From Scandinavium sp036271055 (GTDB lineage Bacteria; Pseudomonadota; Gammaproteobacteria; Enterobacterales; Enterobacteriaceae): DNA of 64,000 bases. The notes below the pieces were generated by a model. That model saw only the letters and a program-made list of their open reading frames with translations, searched no databases and was not told the origin of the DNA. Each line of letters opens with the position of its first letter. Within the stretch, counting starts at the first letter, position 1. The DNA is taken from contig NZ_DATBBJ010000063.1 in the NCBI RefSeq assembly GCF_036271055.1, forward strand, positions 163,958-227,957. Direction: 5' to 3'. Both the position numbers and the translations under genes were made by a program. Shown here piece by piece: positions 9,211 through 18,623 of this stretch.

Positions 9211-9668
9211 AGTATTATCTCTATAATGTCGCCCTAATATTATTAGCACAGGGCGTTGTTGGAATGAATTAAGTATATTTGGCAGCACGAAATGACACTT
9301 TTTCATATTCGCATGGAGAGCAACGCGTCATCATCCCTGTTCAGACCGGTACTCGTAATATGATTTCGTCATTTTTATAAATTCGTTAACTTCCGTATTG
9401 AGGTGCTTACCTTATTAGTAAACGAATACGGTGAATATTGACAGGCTGTTCTTGTTTTAATTTAAATATTCTTCGGGCTTACCTTTATTCTTATTTTCTT
9501 CATATTTATTGGATATCCCCTGGTCAATTTCGAGTAAATCGCCACGTACTGTAATGAATAACTGACACTTTCCACCTCGCGGAGCGGTTGGGAGTGTAGT
9601 GCCTGGCTGGTGAAGAAATCGCCAGCCCCGTCTACCCTTACAGAGTACCCCACTGCAAGGAGACAATA
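9211..9668. promoter_or_regulatory. divergent intergenic region upstream of aldB
   Basis: This 458-bp AT-rich gap separates the repeat protein (minus strand) from aldB (plus strand). I see no convincing gene in it. The aldB ribosome-binding site is GCAAGGAGACAATA just before 9669. In E. coli aldB is controlled by RpoS, CRP and Fis, but I cannot place those sites here with confidence. Confidence 0.45.
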
Positions 9669-11207
9669 ATGACCAACAATCCTCCCTCTACGGGCATCCA
9701 GCCCGGTGTTTATGGTTATCCCCTCAAGCTCAAAGCGCGCTATGACAACTTTATTGGCGGCAACTGGGTTGCCCCGGCGGACGGTGAGTATTACAAAAAC
9801 CTGACCCCGGTGACCGGCCAACTGCTGTGCGAAGTGGCGTCATCCAGTTCAAGAGACATCGACCTGGCGCTCGATGCGGCGCACAAAATCAAAGACAAAT
9901 GGGCGCAAACATCAGTCCAGGACAGAGCGGCTGTGCTGTTGAAAATTGCCGATCGCATGGAGCAGAACATCGATCTGCTGGCGGCGGCGGAAACCTGGGA
10001 CAACGGTAAACCGATCCGCGAGACCACAGCCGCTGATGTGCCGTTAGCTATCGATCAATTCCGCTATTTTGCCTCCTGCATTCGTGCACAGGAAGGCGGG
10101 ATAAGCGAAGTCGACAGCGACACCGTCGCCTACCATTTCCAGGAGCCGCTGGGCGTGGTTGGGCAAATCATTCCGTGGAACTTCCCTTTGCTTATGGCGA
10201 GCTGGAAAATGGCACCCGCACTGGCTGCCGGGAATTGTGTCGTGCTCAAACCCGCGCGATTAACACCGCTGTCAGTGTTGATGCTGATGGAAATCATCGG
10301 CGATTTACTGCCGCCGGGCGTGGTGAACGTGGTTAACGGTGCAGGCGGTGAAATCGGTGAATATCTGGCAACCTCAAAGCGTATTGCCAAAGTGGCATTT
10401 ACCGGTTCGACAGAAGTTGGTCAGCAGATCATGCAATACGCCACACAGAACATCATTCCGGTCACGCTGGAGCTTGGCGGTAAATCGCCAAATATCTTCT
10501 TTGCCGACGTAATGGATGAGGAGGATGCTTTCTTTGAGAAAGCACTGGAAGGGCTGGCACTGTTTGCTTTCAACCAGGGCGAAGTCTGCACTTGCCCTAG
10601 CCGCGCGCTGGTGCATGAATCCATTTACGACCGCTTTATGGAGCGGGCCATTCGTCGGGTGGAGAGCATTCGCAGCGGTAATCCGCTCGACAGCGTGACG
10701 CAAATGGGTGCGCAGGTTTCCAGCGGTCAAATGGACACCATCCTCAACTACATTGATATCGGCAAAAAAGAGGGCGCTGACGTGCTGACCGGCGGGCGAC
10801 GCAAAATGCTCGACGGTGACCTGAAGGACGGTTACTACCTCGAACCCACCATTCTGTTTGGTAAAAACAACATGCGGGTGTTCCAGGAGGAAATCTTTGG
10901 TCCGGTGCTGTCAGTGACAACGTTTAAAACGATGGAAGAGGCGCTGACGCTCGCCAACGATACGCAATACGGATTAGGCGCGGGGGTGTGGAGTCGCAAT
11001 GGGAATCTGGCGTACAAGATGGGTCGTGGCATTCAGGCCGGACGCGTATGGACCAATTGCTATCACGCTTACCCCGCGCACGCAGCATTTGGCGGCTACA
11101 AGCAGTCGGGTATTGGCCGTGAAACCCACAAGATGATGCTCGACCATTACCAGCAAACTAAATGTCTGCTGGTGAGTTATTCCGATAAACCGTTAGGGTT
11201 GTTCTGA
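9669..11207 (+). CDS. aldB: aldehyde dehydrogenase B
   Basis: Cytoplasmic NAD(P)-dependent dehydrogenase oxidising acetaldehyde and related aldehydes to acids. At 512 residues it equals the E. coli AldB length and is nearly colinear with it. Visible motifs are the IIPWNFPLLMASWKMAPAL region around the catalytic Asn, the cofactor motif FTGSTEVG (~244), the catalytic Glu in LELGGKSP (~267) and the nucleophile Cys in NQGEVCTCPSR (~300). AAGGAGACAATA precedes the ATG. The neighbouring E. coli gene yiaY is absent. Confidence 0.96.
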   Translation: MTNNPPSTGIQPGVYGYPLKLKARYDNFIGGNWVAPADGEYYKNLTPVTGQLLCEVASSSSRDIDLALDAAHKIKDKWAQTSVQDRAAVLLKIADRMEQNIDLLAAAETWDNGKPIRETTAADVPLAIDQFRYFASCIRAQEGGISEVDSDTVAYHFQEPLGVVGQIIPWNFPLLMASWKMAPALAAGNCVVLKPARLTPLSVLMLMEIIGDLLPPGVVNVVNGAGGEIGEYLATSKRIAKVAFTGSTEVGQQIMQYATQNIIPVTLELGGKSPNIFFADVMDEEDAFFEKALEGLALFAFNQGEVCTCPSRALVHESIYDRFMERAIRRVESIRSGNPLDSVTQMGAQVSSGQMDTILNYIDIGKKEGADVLTGGRRKMLDGDLKDGYYLEPTILFGKNNMRVFQEEIFGPVLSVTTFKTMEEALTLANDTQYGLGAGVWSRNGNLAYKMGRGIQAGRVWTNCYHAYPAHAAFGGYKQSGIGRETHKMMLDHYQQTKCLLVSYSDKPLGLF

Positions 11208-11215
11208 CGAAAAAT

Positions 11216-11242
11216 GCCCGGTAAGCGTGAGCGCCACCGGGC
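11216..11242. repeat. REP-like palindrome between aldB and emrB
   Basis: GCCCGGT and ACCGGGC form a perfect 7-bp stem around a 13-nt GC-rich loop. It is almost the same sequence as the element at 36832-36858 (three differences). It lies between two convergent genes and may double as a 3'-end stabiliser or terminator. Confidence 0.7.
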
Positions 11243-11251
11243 AAAATACCG

Positions 11252-12793
11252 TTAATGTGCCGCTGTGGGTGCCGCGCTCGCGCCACCCGATTTCACAAAC
11301 GGCGGACGAGTGAACCAGATAATCAGGATCAGCCCCATAAAGCCCCAACCGAGGATCCAGAAATAATCGATCGTCGACATCATGTACGCCTGATGCTCAA
11401 TGGTTTTGTCGATCAAAGCAAAATTCTGCTGCGACGGGCCACCCATTTTCTGCACGTAATCCACCGCCGCAGGATGATATTGCGACACGTTTTCCGCCAG
11501 ATTGGCATGATGGAACACTTCACGACGCTGCCAAATCCATGTCGTCAGCGAGGACGCGAACGAGCCGCCCAGCACGCGGAAGAAGGTCGCGAGGCCAGAG
11601 CCTTCCGCCACTTCATTACCGCTCAAATTGGACAGCACAATGGTGGTCAATGGCATAAAGAAGAACGCCACGCCGATCCCCATAAACATCTGCACGCTCG
11701 CGATGGTGCGGAAATCCACATCGGTACTGAACTGCGCACGCATCAGACACGACGCGCCCATTGTCAGGAATGACACCGAACACAGTATGCGCAAATCGAC
11801 TTTGGTGGCGTAGCGCCCCACAATCGGCGTGAGCAACAACGGTAAAAAGCCCATCGGCGCAGCGGCGAGCCCGGCCCAAATAGCGGTGTAGCCCATCTGC
11901 GTTTGTAGCCATTGCGGCAGAATGATGTTGATGGCGAAAAATGCCGCATAGCCGAGCATCAATGACAGCGTGCCAATCGCGAAATTGCGGTCTTTGAACA
12001 GGCGCAGATTCACGATCGGATGGCGCTCATCAAGCTCCCACATCACAAACGAAATCAGGCTGACAGCCGAGATAACCGACATCACGATAATGGATGTGGA
12101 AGCGAACCAGTCCTCATCATTACCTTTATCCAGCACAACCTGCAGCAGACCGACGCCCAGCACTAGCAGTGCGATACCGATATAGTCAATCGGCGACGAC
12201 TGCGTGGTTTCTTCGCGTCCGCGTAGCTGTGACCAGACCACGATAGAGGCGAAAATCCCGATCGGTACGTTGATGTAGAAAATCCACGGCCAGGAATAGT
12301 TATCGGTTATCCAGCCGCCGGTAATGGGCCCAACGATGGGCGCGACCACGGTCACCATCGACAGCAGCGCCAGCGCCATACTTCGTTTCATTGGCGGGAA
12401 AATAACCAGCAGCAGGGTCTGACACATCGGGAACATCGGCCCGGCAAAGAACCCCTGCAATGCACGGAAAATAATGAGTTCGGTCATGCTGTGGGCGAAA
12501 CCGCACAGGAATGACGTCAGGGTGAAAAACACCACCGAGGCGATGAACAGCCGTAGCTGCCCAAAGCGTCGGGTAAACCAACCGGTGAGCGGCAGGGCGA
12601 TGGCGTTACACACCGCAAAGGAGGTAATAACCCATGTGCCCTGATCGGCGCTGACCCCGAGATTGCCGGAAATGGTCGGCAGGGCCACGTTAGCGATGGT
12701 GGAATCCAGCACCTGCATAAACGTGGCAAGCGACAGCGCCAGCGTCGCCAGAAACAGGCTGGGTGGCGTATAGGCGGCCTTCGGCTCTGACAT
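11252..12793 (-). CDS. EmrB/QacA-type (DHA2) drug:H+ antiporter
   Basis: Major facilitator of 513 residues with about 14 predicted membrane segments, the DHA2 pattern. Motif D1 (LDSTIANVALPTISG, ~29) and motif C (the VAPIVGPITGGWI region, ~155) of drug-exporting MFS proteins are present. It lies 10 bp after the emrA-like gene and should form an inner-membrane/periplasmic pump with it and TolC. E. coli EmrB itself lies at another locus, next to emrA and mprA, so this is a paralogous or separate EmrAB set. Exported drugs are unknown. Confidence 0.9.
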   Translation of the reverse strand: MSEPKAAYTPPSLFLATLALSLATFMQVLDSTIANVALPTISGNLGVSADQGTWVITSFAVCNAIALPLTGWFTRRFGQLRLFIASVVFFTLTSFLCGFAHSMTELIIFRALQGFFAGPMFPMCQTLLLVIFPPMKRSMALALLSMVTVVAPIVGPITGGWITDNYSWPWIFYINVPIGIFASIVVWSQLRGREETTQSSPIDYIGIALLVLGVGLLQVVLDKGNDEDWFASTSIIVMSVISAVSLISFVMWELDERHPIVNLRLFKDRNFAIGTLSLMLGYAAFFAINIILPQWLQTQMGYTAIWAGLAAAPMGFLPLLLTPIVGRYATKVDLRILCSVSFLTMGASCLMRAQFSTDVDFRTIASVQMFMGIGVAFFFMPLTTIVLSNLSGNEVAEGSGLATFFRVLGGSFASSLTTWIWQRREVFHHANLAENVSQYHPAAVDYVQKMGGPSQQNFALIDKTIEHQAYMMSTIDYFWILGWGFMGLILIIWFTRPPFVKSGGASAAPTAAH

Positions 12794-12803
12794 TGCTTCT
12801 CTC

Positions 12804-13982
12804 TTAGCGCTGCGCGGCGGCTACGGCGCTGCTGTTGTCATGCAGGATTTGGGCAACCAGTTTGTCGGCGGCGGCCATCGGCGTGTCGTACACATCGGTC
12901 GTGAAACGTGGCTCGCTGACGGTTTTTTGCGGCAGCAGATGCCCGTCGAGATCGCGAATATCCACCTTCACATTCATCGACAGACCGATGCGCAGCGGGT
13001 GTTTCTGCATGTCATGCTCGTCGAGCAAAATACGCACGGGCAGACGCTGAACAATCTTGATCCAGTTACCGCTGGCGTTTTGCGCAGGCAGCAGTGAGAA
13101 GGCGCTGCCGGTGCCGATCCCCAGGCTTTCGATGGTGCCTTTATATTGCACATCATCGCCGTACAGGTCGGCATTCAGCGTCACTTTCTGTCCCAGGCGC
13201 ATGTCCTGCATCTGGCTCTCTTTAAAGTTGGCATCAACCCACACTTCTTTCAGTGGCACGATAGACAGCAGCGTGGTGCCGGATGTCACACGCATCCCGA
13301 GTTGAACCGCGCGTTTCGCAACATAGCCGCTAACCGGGGCCACAATCGTGCTGCGGGAGTTATCGAGATAGCGCTGACGCAGCGTGGCGGCAGCCGTTTT
13401 AATTTCCGGGTGACTGTCGATAACGGTGTCATCAACCATGGCCTGGTTGGTTTTCAACGCCTGCTGAGCAGAGGCTAAATCGCTCTGCGCGCTGGTGACC
13501 GCATCGCGATAATGGGAGAGTTCTTCCGCCGCGATAGCGCCTGTGGCAAAGATTTTCTGTCGACGGTTGTAGTCATTTTGCGCCGTTTGCAGCGCGACTT
13601 TTTTCGCCGCCACCTGAGCACGATAGTTATCAGCGGTACTGTAAAGGCCACGAACTTGACGAACGGTACTGGCGAGATCGGCTTCTGCCTGTTGCAGGGC
13701 AATCTCGGTGTCGCTTGGGTCAAGCAGCACCAGCGTCTGCCCTTTCTGCACAAAATCACCTTCATCAACGGTGACTTGCGTAACCGTGCCAGCAATTTGT
13801 GGCGTGAGCGTGACCTGATTGCCGTTGACGTAAGCATCATCGGTCGATTCGTAATAACGGGCATACAGCAGATACCACGCCAGACAGCCAGCGGCGGCCA
13901 GAATGAGGATCAGCAGTAAAATGGCGAAATTGCGTTTGCGTCGGCTGGGACGCTTTGCAGGTTCCAGGGTGTTGTTTTCCAT
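12804..13982 (-). CDS. EmrA/HlyD-type periplasmic adaptor
   Basis: Membrane fusion protein of 392 residues. It has a basic N-terminus, one membrane anchor (~18-41), a lipoyl half-motif (TPQIAGTVTQVTVDEGDFV, ~62), a long helical hairpin (~95-190), the second half-motif (IVAPVSGYVAKRAV, ~203) and a beta-barrel. The motif YYESTDDAYVNG (~43) is typical of EmrA. It sits between the marR gene (26 bp upstream) and the emrB-type gene (10 bp downstream), which indicates a marR-emrA-emrB operon. Confidence 0.9.
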   Translation of the reverse strand: MENNTLEPAKRPSRRKRNFAILLLILILAAAGCLAWYLLYARYYESTDDAYVNGNQVTLTPQIAGTVTQVTVDEGDFVQKGQTLVLLDPSDTEIALQQAEADLASTVRQVRGLYSTADNYRAQVAAKKVALQTAQNDYNRRQKIFATGAIAAEELSHYRDAVTSAQSDLASAQQALKTNQAMVDDTVIDSHPEIKTAAATLRQRYLDNSRSTIVAPVSGYVAKRAVQLGMRVTSGTTLLSIVPLKEVWVDANFKESQMQDMRLGQKVTLNADLYGDDVQYKGTIESLGIGTGSAFSLLPAQNASGNWIKIVQRLPVRILLDEHDMQKHPLRIGLSMNVKVDIRDLDGHLLPQKTVSEPRFTTDVYDTPMAAADKLVAQILHDNSSAVAAAQR

Positions 13983-14008
13983 AATGATAATGGCCTTTCT
14001 ATTTATAT

Positions 14009-14464
14009 TTAGCGATGGGGAGCCGTGAATTCATCCGGCAGCATTTTGATGAGCAGTGCTCGCAGCTGTTGGGATTCTTCCGGTGTCAGACGGGCCGTTA
14101 AATCAGCCAGGATTGCGCTCAGCGCTTCATTTTCAAACGTTTTGCAGAGCGTTTGCCCTTTTTCTGTCAGCGCCAAAATAACCTGGCGTTTGTCCTGTGG
14201 GTTGCGATGGCGTTCAATCAGATCACCTTTCACCATTCTCTCAACCATCCGGCTCATCGCTCCGGTATCCATCAACAGGCTTTTACAGATCTCGGCCGGG
14301 CTGGTGTTGCCTTTATAGATGTTAATCAACACTTTAAATTGCGGCGCGGTAATGCCTGCCCCCGAAAAATAATGACCAATGAGATGATCTTTAAATTGGT
14401 TGGTCAGGTGAAAGAGTAAACCCAGATGCAGATTTTTGCTGAGGGGTTGTGAGTCTGTCGTCAT
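14009..14464 (-). CDS. MarR-family transcriptional regulator of the emrAB-like operon
   Basis: Winged-helix dimeric repressor of 151 residues. The start at 14464 (MTTDSQPLSK) is preferred to an ATG 57 bp upstream, because that extension runs through the probable operator. The DNA-binding region (~52-105) includes TSPAEICKSLLMDTGAMSRMVERM and the wing ERHRNPQDKRQVIL with the family's D-x-R motif. First gene of the efflux operon. By analogy with MprA/EmrR it should be an autorepressor released by drug-like ligands; ligand not known. Confidence 0.88.
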   Translation of the reverse strand: MTTDSQPLSKNLHLGLLFHLTNQFKDHLIGHYFSGAGITAPQFKVLINIYKGNTSPAEICKSLLMDTGAMSRMVERMVKGDLIERHRNPQDKRQVILALTEKGQTLCKTFENEALSAILADLTARLTPEESQQLRALLIKMLPDEFTAPHR

Positions 14465-14469
14465 GATAG

Positions 14470-14510
14470 CTGCCTGGTCAGTAATTAAAGTAATGATTAC
14501 TGCCTGGTCA
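14470..14510. promoter_or_regulatory. direct-repeat operator candidate at the marR-emrAB promoter
   Basis: The 11-mer CTGCCTGGTCA occurs at 14470-14480 and again at 14500-14510, exactly 30 bp apart (about three helical turns), directly upstream of the marR-type start. The stretch between is AT-rich (AATTAAAGTAATGATTA) and could hold the -10 region. An autoregulatory MarR-type operator is inferred. Confidence 0.55.
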
Positions 14511-14743
14511 TGAATTGTCAAACAGTGTCAGCGTAAAGCACACAGATTGACAAACTGCTGAGAGATTCGGTTTTGCGGGCAGAAGCGCAAAAGAATCTGT
14601 CGTTTGCAGTGAACGTTAACTTTTGTGCGTGGGGCTTTCTGAAATGGAGAATTGCTGGCAGACGGATGCTACAGGTCGCGATATCGTGATGCCTGTAACT
14701 GATGTTGTGTGTATGATGTGTATAATCATTTAAGGCAGGCAAA

Positions 14744-14929
14744 GTGACCAGTGCAGAAGTCATAGGGATTTTGAAACAGCACGGCTGGATCGAAAAACGT
14801 ACGAAGGGAAGCCATCATCAGTTTCATCACCCCGAACGTTCCGGTCTGGTCACCGTTCCACATCCGCGAAAAGACATCAAACAAGGGACGTTGATGCAAA
14901 TTTGGCGGCAGGCAGGTCTCAAACATTAA
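14744..14929 (+). CDS. hicA: HicA-type mRNA interferase toxin
   Basis: Toxin of 61 residues with the double-stranded-RNA-binding-like fold, predicted to cleave mRNA and arrest translation. It starts with GTG at 14744 and has the family signature HGW (13-15) followed by KGSHHQF (21-27); His24 is the expected catalytic residue. A TATAAT box at 14721-14726 may drive it. It is followed 15 bp later by hicB, the usual toxin-first order. The pair lies in an accessory stretch between emrAB and the arabinofuranosidase genes. Confidence 0.88.
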   Translation: MTSAEVIGILKQHGWIEKRTKGSHHQFHHPERSGLVTVPHPRKDIKQGTLMQIWRQAGLKH

Positions 14930-14944
14930 CTATCAGGAGCGCCC

Positions 14945-15352
14945 ATGTTCTATCCGGCCTATATCCATACCGATGCTGACGGCAGCGCCAGCGGATTTTT
15001 CCCCGACGTGCCTGGTTGCTATTTTGCGGGTGACACGCTGGATGACGCTTTTCAGGATGCAAGAAGTGCGTTAACGGCGCATTTTGAAACGCTATGCGAG
15101 ATGCAGGAAGAGATCCCTCATCCGGGTATCGTTGAACATCATCTGGAAAAATGCCCAGAGGACTTTGCCGGTGGGCAGTGGCTGCTGGTCGATATCAATA
15201 TGAACCAGTTTGATGGGCGCGCAGAGCGAATCAACATCACCCTACCGCGCCGCCTGTTAGTTAAAATTGATGGTTTCGTACGCGAACATCCGCGCTTCAG
15301 CAATCGTAGTGCTTTTCTGGCCGAAGCAGCACGCAGGGCGCTGCTCGGGTGA
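14945..15352 (+). CDS. hicB: HicB-type antitoxin
   Basis: Antitoxin of 135 residues that neutralises HicA and represses the operon. The N-terminal partial RNase-H-like domain shows the family pattern YIHTDADGSASGFFPDVPGC (5-24). The C-terminal part (~95-135; INITLPRRLLVKID then RSAFLAEAARRAL) is a ribbon-helix-helix DNA-binding domain. AGGAGCGCCC precedes the ATG. Its stop lies only 4 bp from the end of the convergent frameshifted nuclease-like gene. Confidence 0.88.
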   Translation: MFYPAYIHTDADGSASGFFPDVPGCYFAGDTLDDAFQDARSALTAHFETLCEMQEEIPHPGIVEHHLEKCPEDFAGGQWLLVDINMNQFDGRAERINITLPRRLLVKIDGFVREHPRFSNRSAFLAEAARRALLG

Positions 15353-15356
15353 ATGC

Positions 15357-16434
15357 TCAGAGATAGAGTGCGGCGGTTGCTTTCAACACATCTGCCCACG
15401 AATAAATATCATCGAGGGTCTCGATCGGGTGACGAGTTTCATTTTTGTCGATGTCAAACAGGCCGAGATATTTTTGCGAACGATTGAAATGCAAGCGGCA
15501 AAGTGGTCTACGGTTGTTATCGTCAATCAACACCCCCGAAGTAGCTCTTCGTGTCCCTGTGTGTGATTCGCTGCGCATCGATAACCGTTCGAGTGATGGC
15601 TCTGACAATGTGGTAGCCCTCAATTTCTTCCTGCGTAGTGATGACGTCATTTTCATCACGTAGCTGCTCAGGCTCTGCTTCTTTAGTCTCTGTTTCGACA
15701 GCGGTTCTTACGGGGTTTACACCGGTAATGGCCGATTTTAAGCGTTCGTTTACCTGGTCGTTAATGTACTGGCTCGCCGCTTTTTGGGTGAGATTTGAAA
15801 AGGATTCGCGGACTTTCTGCGTCAGCATGCCTTCGTAAACACGTGAGGCAAAGAATTTAACGAAGTCGTCCTCGGGATTATTCAACTGAGCATGGAGGAT
15901 TTTTTTGATCTGGCTGACATATTTCAGTTCTCCAGCCGCATTAATTATCGATTCCAAATCGAAGGACACTTTGGTCAGTTTTACCAGCTCCGGTACGAGA
16001 TTATCGTCAATATCAAGCAGATCAATCTCAAGGAAAGGTTTCTCATCCATCTTATTTGGCGCATCAAGATCGGTGAAAAACTTATAAATCTGACCATTAG
16101 TGAGAATTGAAATCCTTGCGTTAGTCACATGGAAGTAACGAAACAGCTGCGAAGCATGGTTAACGTTTAGAGGCTCTCCAATCTTTTTACATTCAATGAG
16201 GATCTGAATTTCATTGTCTTTATGGATGGCATAGTCAATTTTTTCACCTTTCTTCGTTCCAACATCGCAAATGAATTCCGGTGTCACTTCTGTCGGATCG
16301 AAAACATCGTATCCCAACACGTTGTGGATAAATGGCATAACGAACGCGTTTTTAGTGGCTTCTTCGGTGACAATAGCATCCTGTTGTTGTTTTATCTTGG
16401 CAGACAATGCGTATAACTTTTCATTAAATTCCAT
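15357..16434 (-). pseudogene. restriction-endonuclease-like protein, frameshifted near its C-terminus
   Basis: From the ATG at 16434 the frame encodes 303 residues ending at 15523. The N-terminal ~200 residues resemble the type I restriction HsdR-N-like nuclease domain found in stand-alone proteins; the core is EKIDYAIHKDNEIQILIECKK, with D...(E)xK nuclease residues near 66-82. The frame breaks in a run of five C (15533-15537; G on the coding strand). Removing one base joins KSYFG to VLIDDNNRRPLCRLHF, which continues to a stop at 15357 and restores a protein of about 358 residues. This may be a true mutation, a phase-variable tract or a sequencing error. The AT-rich gap to 16657 shows no gene. 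Confidence 0.75.
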
Positions 16435-16657
16435 GGCAATAACCTTTTGAAAATGTAGCCTAAGTTGTTATTTGAATAATAAATAAAATGGTGTTTCACA
16501 AATATAATTGTTCATATTGCAAGGGGGGATGTCTGAGAAGAAGGTCACAACTCATGCTAAACGCAGGAAAAACAATGGAATTATTTGGAAGTTATCAGAA
16601 CTCAGTTTCCTGAGCTCTGATACCTGGACTTAAATTAAGGTAACTTCTTACAGAAAA

Positions 16658-18613
16658 TTACCCCTCATTCACCCAAATCCGCATTTCCCCTTCGCCACGG
16701 TTGGCCCAGGTGAACCACGGAATAAAGGTTAGCGTCTGCATCTGACGACTGGCGGGTGAGCGGTCGTAATGCCACAGCGCTTGTTGTTCGGGTTTGGCGG
16801 AGGTTTGTTTGGTGCCTTCGGCTTGAATCAACACTTTATGGGAAAATAAGCCTTTGCCTTCAAAGGTGTGGAAGGTCGCATCTTCTGGCAGCCATAGGTT
16901 ATGCAATTCTTCGCCGTTGTCGGCCTGTTCGAGGCAATACACCAACGGCCCGCGCTGAACGGCCACTTTTCCGGCGACGTGACGCACCAGCGGGTTGCCG
17001 TAAACGCGGCGAACTGGCATCGGCAGCGTGAGTGTCAAGGTGTCGCCTTCCTGCCAGCGGCGGTTAATGTGCAGATAACCTTTACGGATATCTTGCGTCA
17101 CCGGTACGCCGTTGAGCGCCACCTGCGGCGTATCGCACCAGTCTGGCAAACGAAGCGCCAGCGTGTGCTGTACCGGTTGAGCGGAGTCGATGGCAATGGT
17201 CACTTTTTCTTTCCACGGGAATTCACCGCTGATACGCAGGCGCAATGCCTCATCGCCCACCGCGATTTCGGCGCTGTTGCCGATATACAGATTGATGTAG
17301 AGCGCATCTTCGCGCGGGGTATAGATGTAATGCCCGAGCGATGTCAGCACGCGGGCGATGTTCGGTGGGCAGCAGGCGCAGCCGAACCAACGCTGACGCA
17401 CCGGTTTCACGTGATCATAGATATGATTGAAATTCAGTGATTTCGGATGCACTTCCAGCGGGTTTACGTAGAAAAAGTGTTTGCCGTCCAGTGCCATACC
17501 GCCGAGCACGGTGTTGTACAGCGCACGCTCCATCACGTCGGCATACTGGCTGTCTGCTTCCATTTCCAGCATTCGTCGGGCGAACATCATCAGGCCAATC
17601 GACGCGCAGCTCTCGGCGTATACCGTGTCGTTGGGCAAGTCATAATCGCTGCTGAACGCTTCGCCGCTGCTCTGCGAACCAATACCGCCCGTGATGTACA
17701 ACTGGCGTTGAGCCATGTTGTTCCACAGACGCAGGCACTCCTGGCGTTTCGCTTCATCTTTGCTGAGCCGCGCCAGATGCGCCACACCGGTCATCAGGTA
17801 GACAAAACGAACCGCATGGCCAATGGCGGTTGGCTGCTCCGCTATGGGCTGGTGTGCCTGGCTGTAGGCTTTGTCGTTGACCATCCATGCCGGGCCGTAG
17901 GTATTCCAGTACGAGGTTTTTCCGCGTTTTTCATACTCTTCATCGTAAAAATGGGGCTGTTTTCCGCGCTGTTCGACGAAGAAATTTGTTAGCGTCTGAT
18001 AACGCGGCTCCTCCGTCACTTCATACAGGCGCATCAACGCCAGCTCGATTTCCGGGTGTCCCGGATAGCCCTGTAACTGGTTTTCTGCCGGACCAAACAC
18101 GCTATCGATGTGGTCGGCGAGTTTGCACACCACGTCCAGCAAACGGCGTTTGCCTGTGGCCTGGAAGAACGCCACGCCCGCTTCGATCATGTGCCCGGCG
18201 CAGTACAACTCATGGCATTCTGCCAGGTTGGTCCAGCGTTCCTGTGGTGCTTTGACGGTAAAATAGGTGTTGAGATAACCGTCTTCACATTGCGCAGCAG
18301 CCACGAGTTCGATAACTTCATCGGCGGTTTTTTCCAGTTCGCTGTCCGGCTTTTGGCACAACGACCAGGCGACGGCTTCCAGCCATTTCGCTACGTCACT
18401 GTCCTGGAAAACCATCCCGTAAAACTCACCTTGCTGTTGCCCGGCGGCGATACGGAAGTTTTCTATCGCATGACTTGGGTCCGCTTCCGCGATGCGATCG
18501 TTAAGCGCGTCCCACTGATACGGGATAACCACGTCACGAACCAGTTGCTGATACTGACCGAGAAACGGATCGTTGACTTTGAGCTTGTGCAGATCGACTT
18601 CCATCACAGACAT
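16658..18613 (-). CDS. GH127 beta-L-arabinofuranosidase
   Basis: Glycoside hydrolase of 651 residues without a signal peptide, so it should cleave imported arabino-oligosaccharides in the cytoplasm. The GH127 zinc/cysteine centre is visible: YAESCASIG (Glu334, Cys336) and WFGCACCPPN (Cys412, Cys414, Cys415). These correspond to the acid/base Glu, the zinc-binding Cys and the nucleophilic Cys of the characterised enzyme HypBA1. The start at 18613 follows AAGGAGAACGTT; an ATG eight codons earlier lies almost on the transporter stop. It is 10 bp downstream of a GPH symporter, in one operon. Confidence 0.9.
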   Translation of the reverse strand: MSVMEVDLHKLKVNDPFLGQYQQLVRDVVIPYQWDALNDRIAEADPSHAIENFRIAAGQQQGEFYGMVFQDSDVAKWLEAVAWSLCQKPDSELEKTADEVIELVAAAQCEDGYLNTYFTVKAPQERWTNLAECHELYCAGHMIEAGVAFFQATGKRRLLDVVCKLADHIDSVFGPAENQLQGYPGHPEIELALMRLYEVTEEPRYQTLTNFFVEQRGKQPHFYDEEYEKRGKTSYWNTYGPAWMVNDKAYSQAHQPIAEQPTAIGHAVRFVYLMTGVAHLARLSKDEAKRQECLRLWNNMAQRQLYITGGIGSQSSGEAFSSDYDLPNDTVYAESCASIGLMMFARRMLEMEADSQYADVMERALYNTVLGGMALDGKHFFYVNPLEVHPKSLNFNHIYDHVKPVRQRWFGCACCPPNIARVLTSLGHYIYTPREDALYINLYIGNSAEIAVGDEALRLRISGEFPWKEKVTIAIDSAQPVQHTLALRLPDWCDTPQVALNGVPVTQDIRKGYLHINRRWQEGDTLTLTLPMPVRRVYGNPLVRHVAGKVAVQRGPLVYCLEQADNGEELHNLWLPEDATFHTFEGKGLFSHKVLIQAEGTKQTSAKPEQQALWHYDRSPASRQMQTLTFIPWFTWANRGEGEMRIWVNEG

Positions 18614-18623
18614 AACGTTCTCC

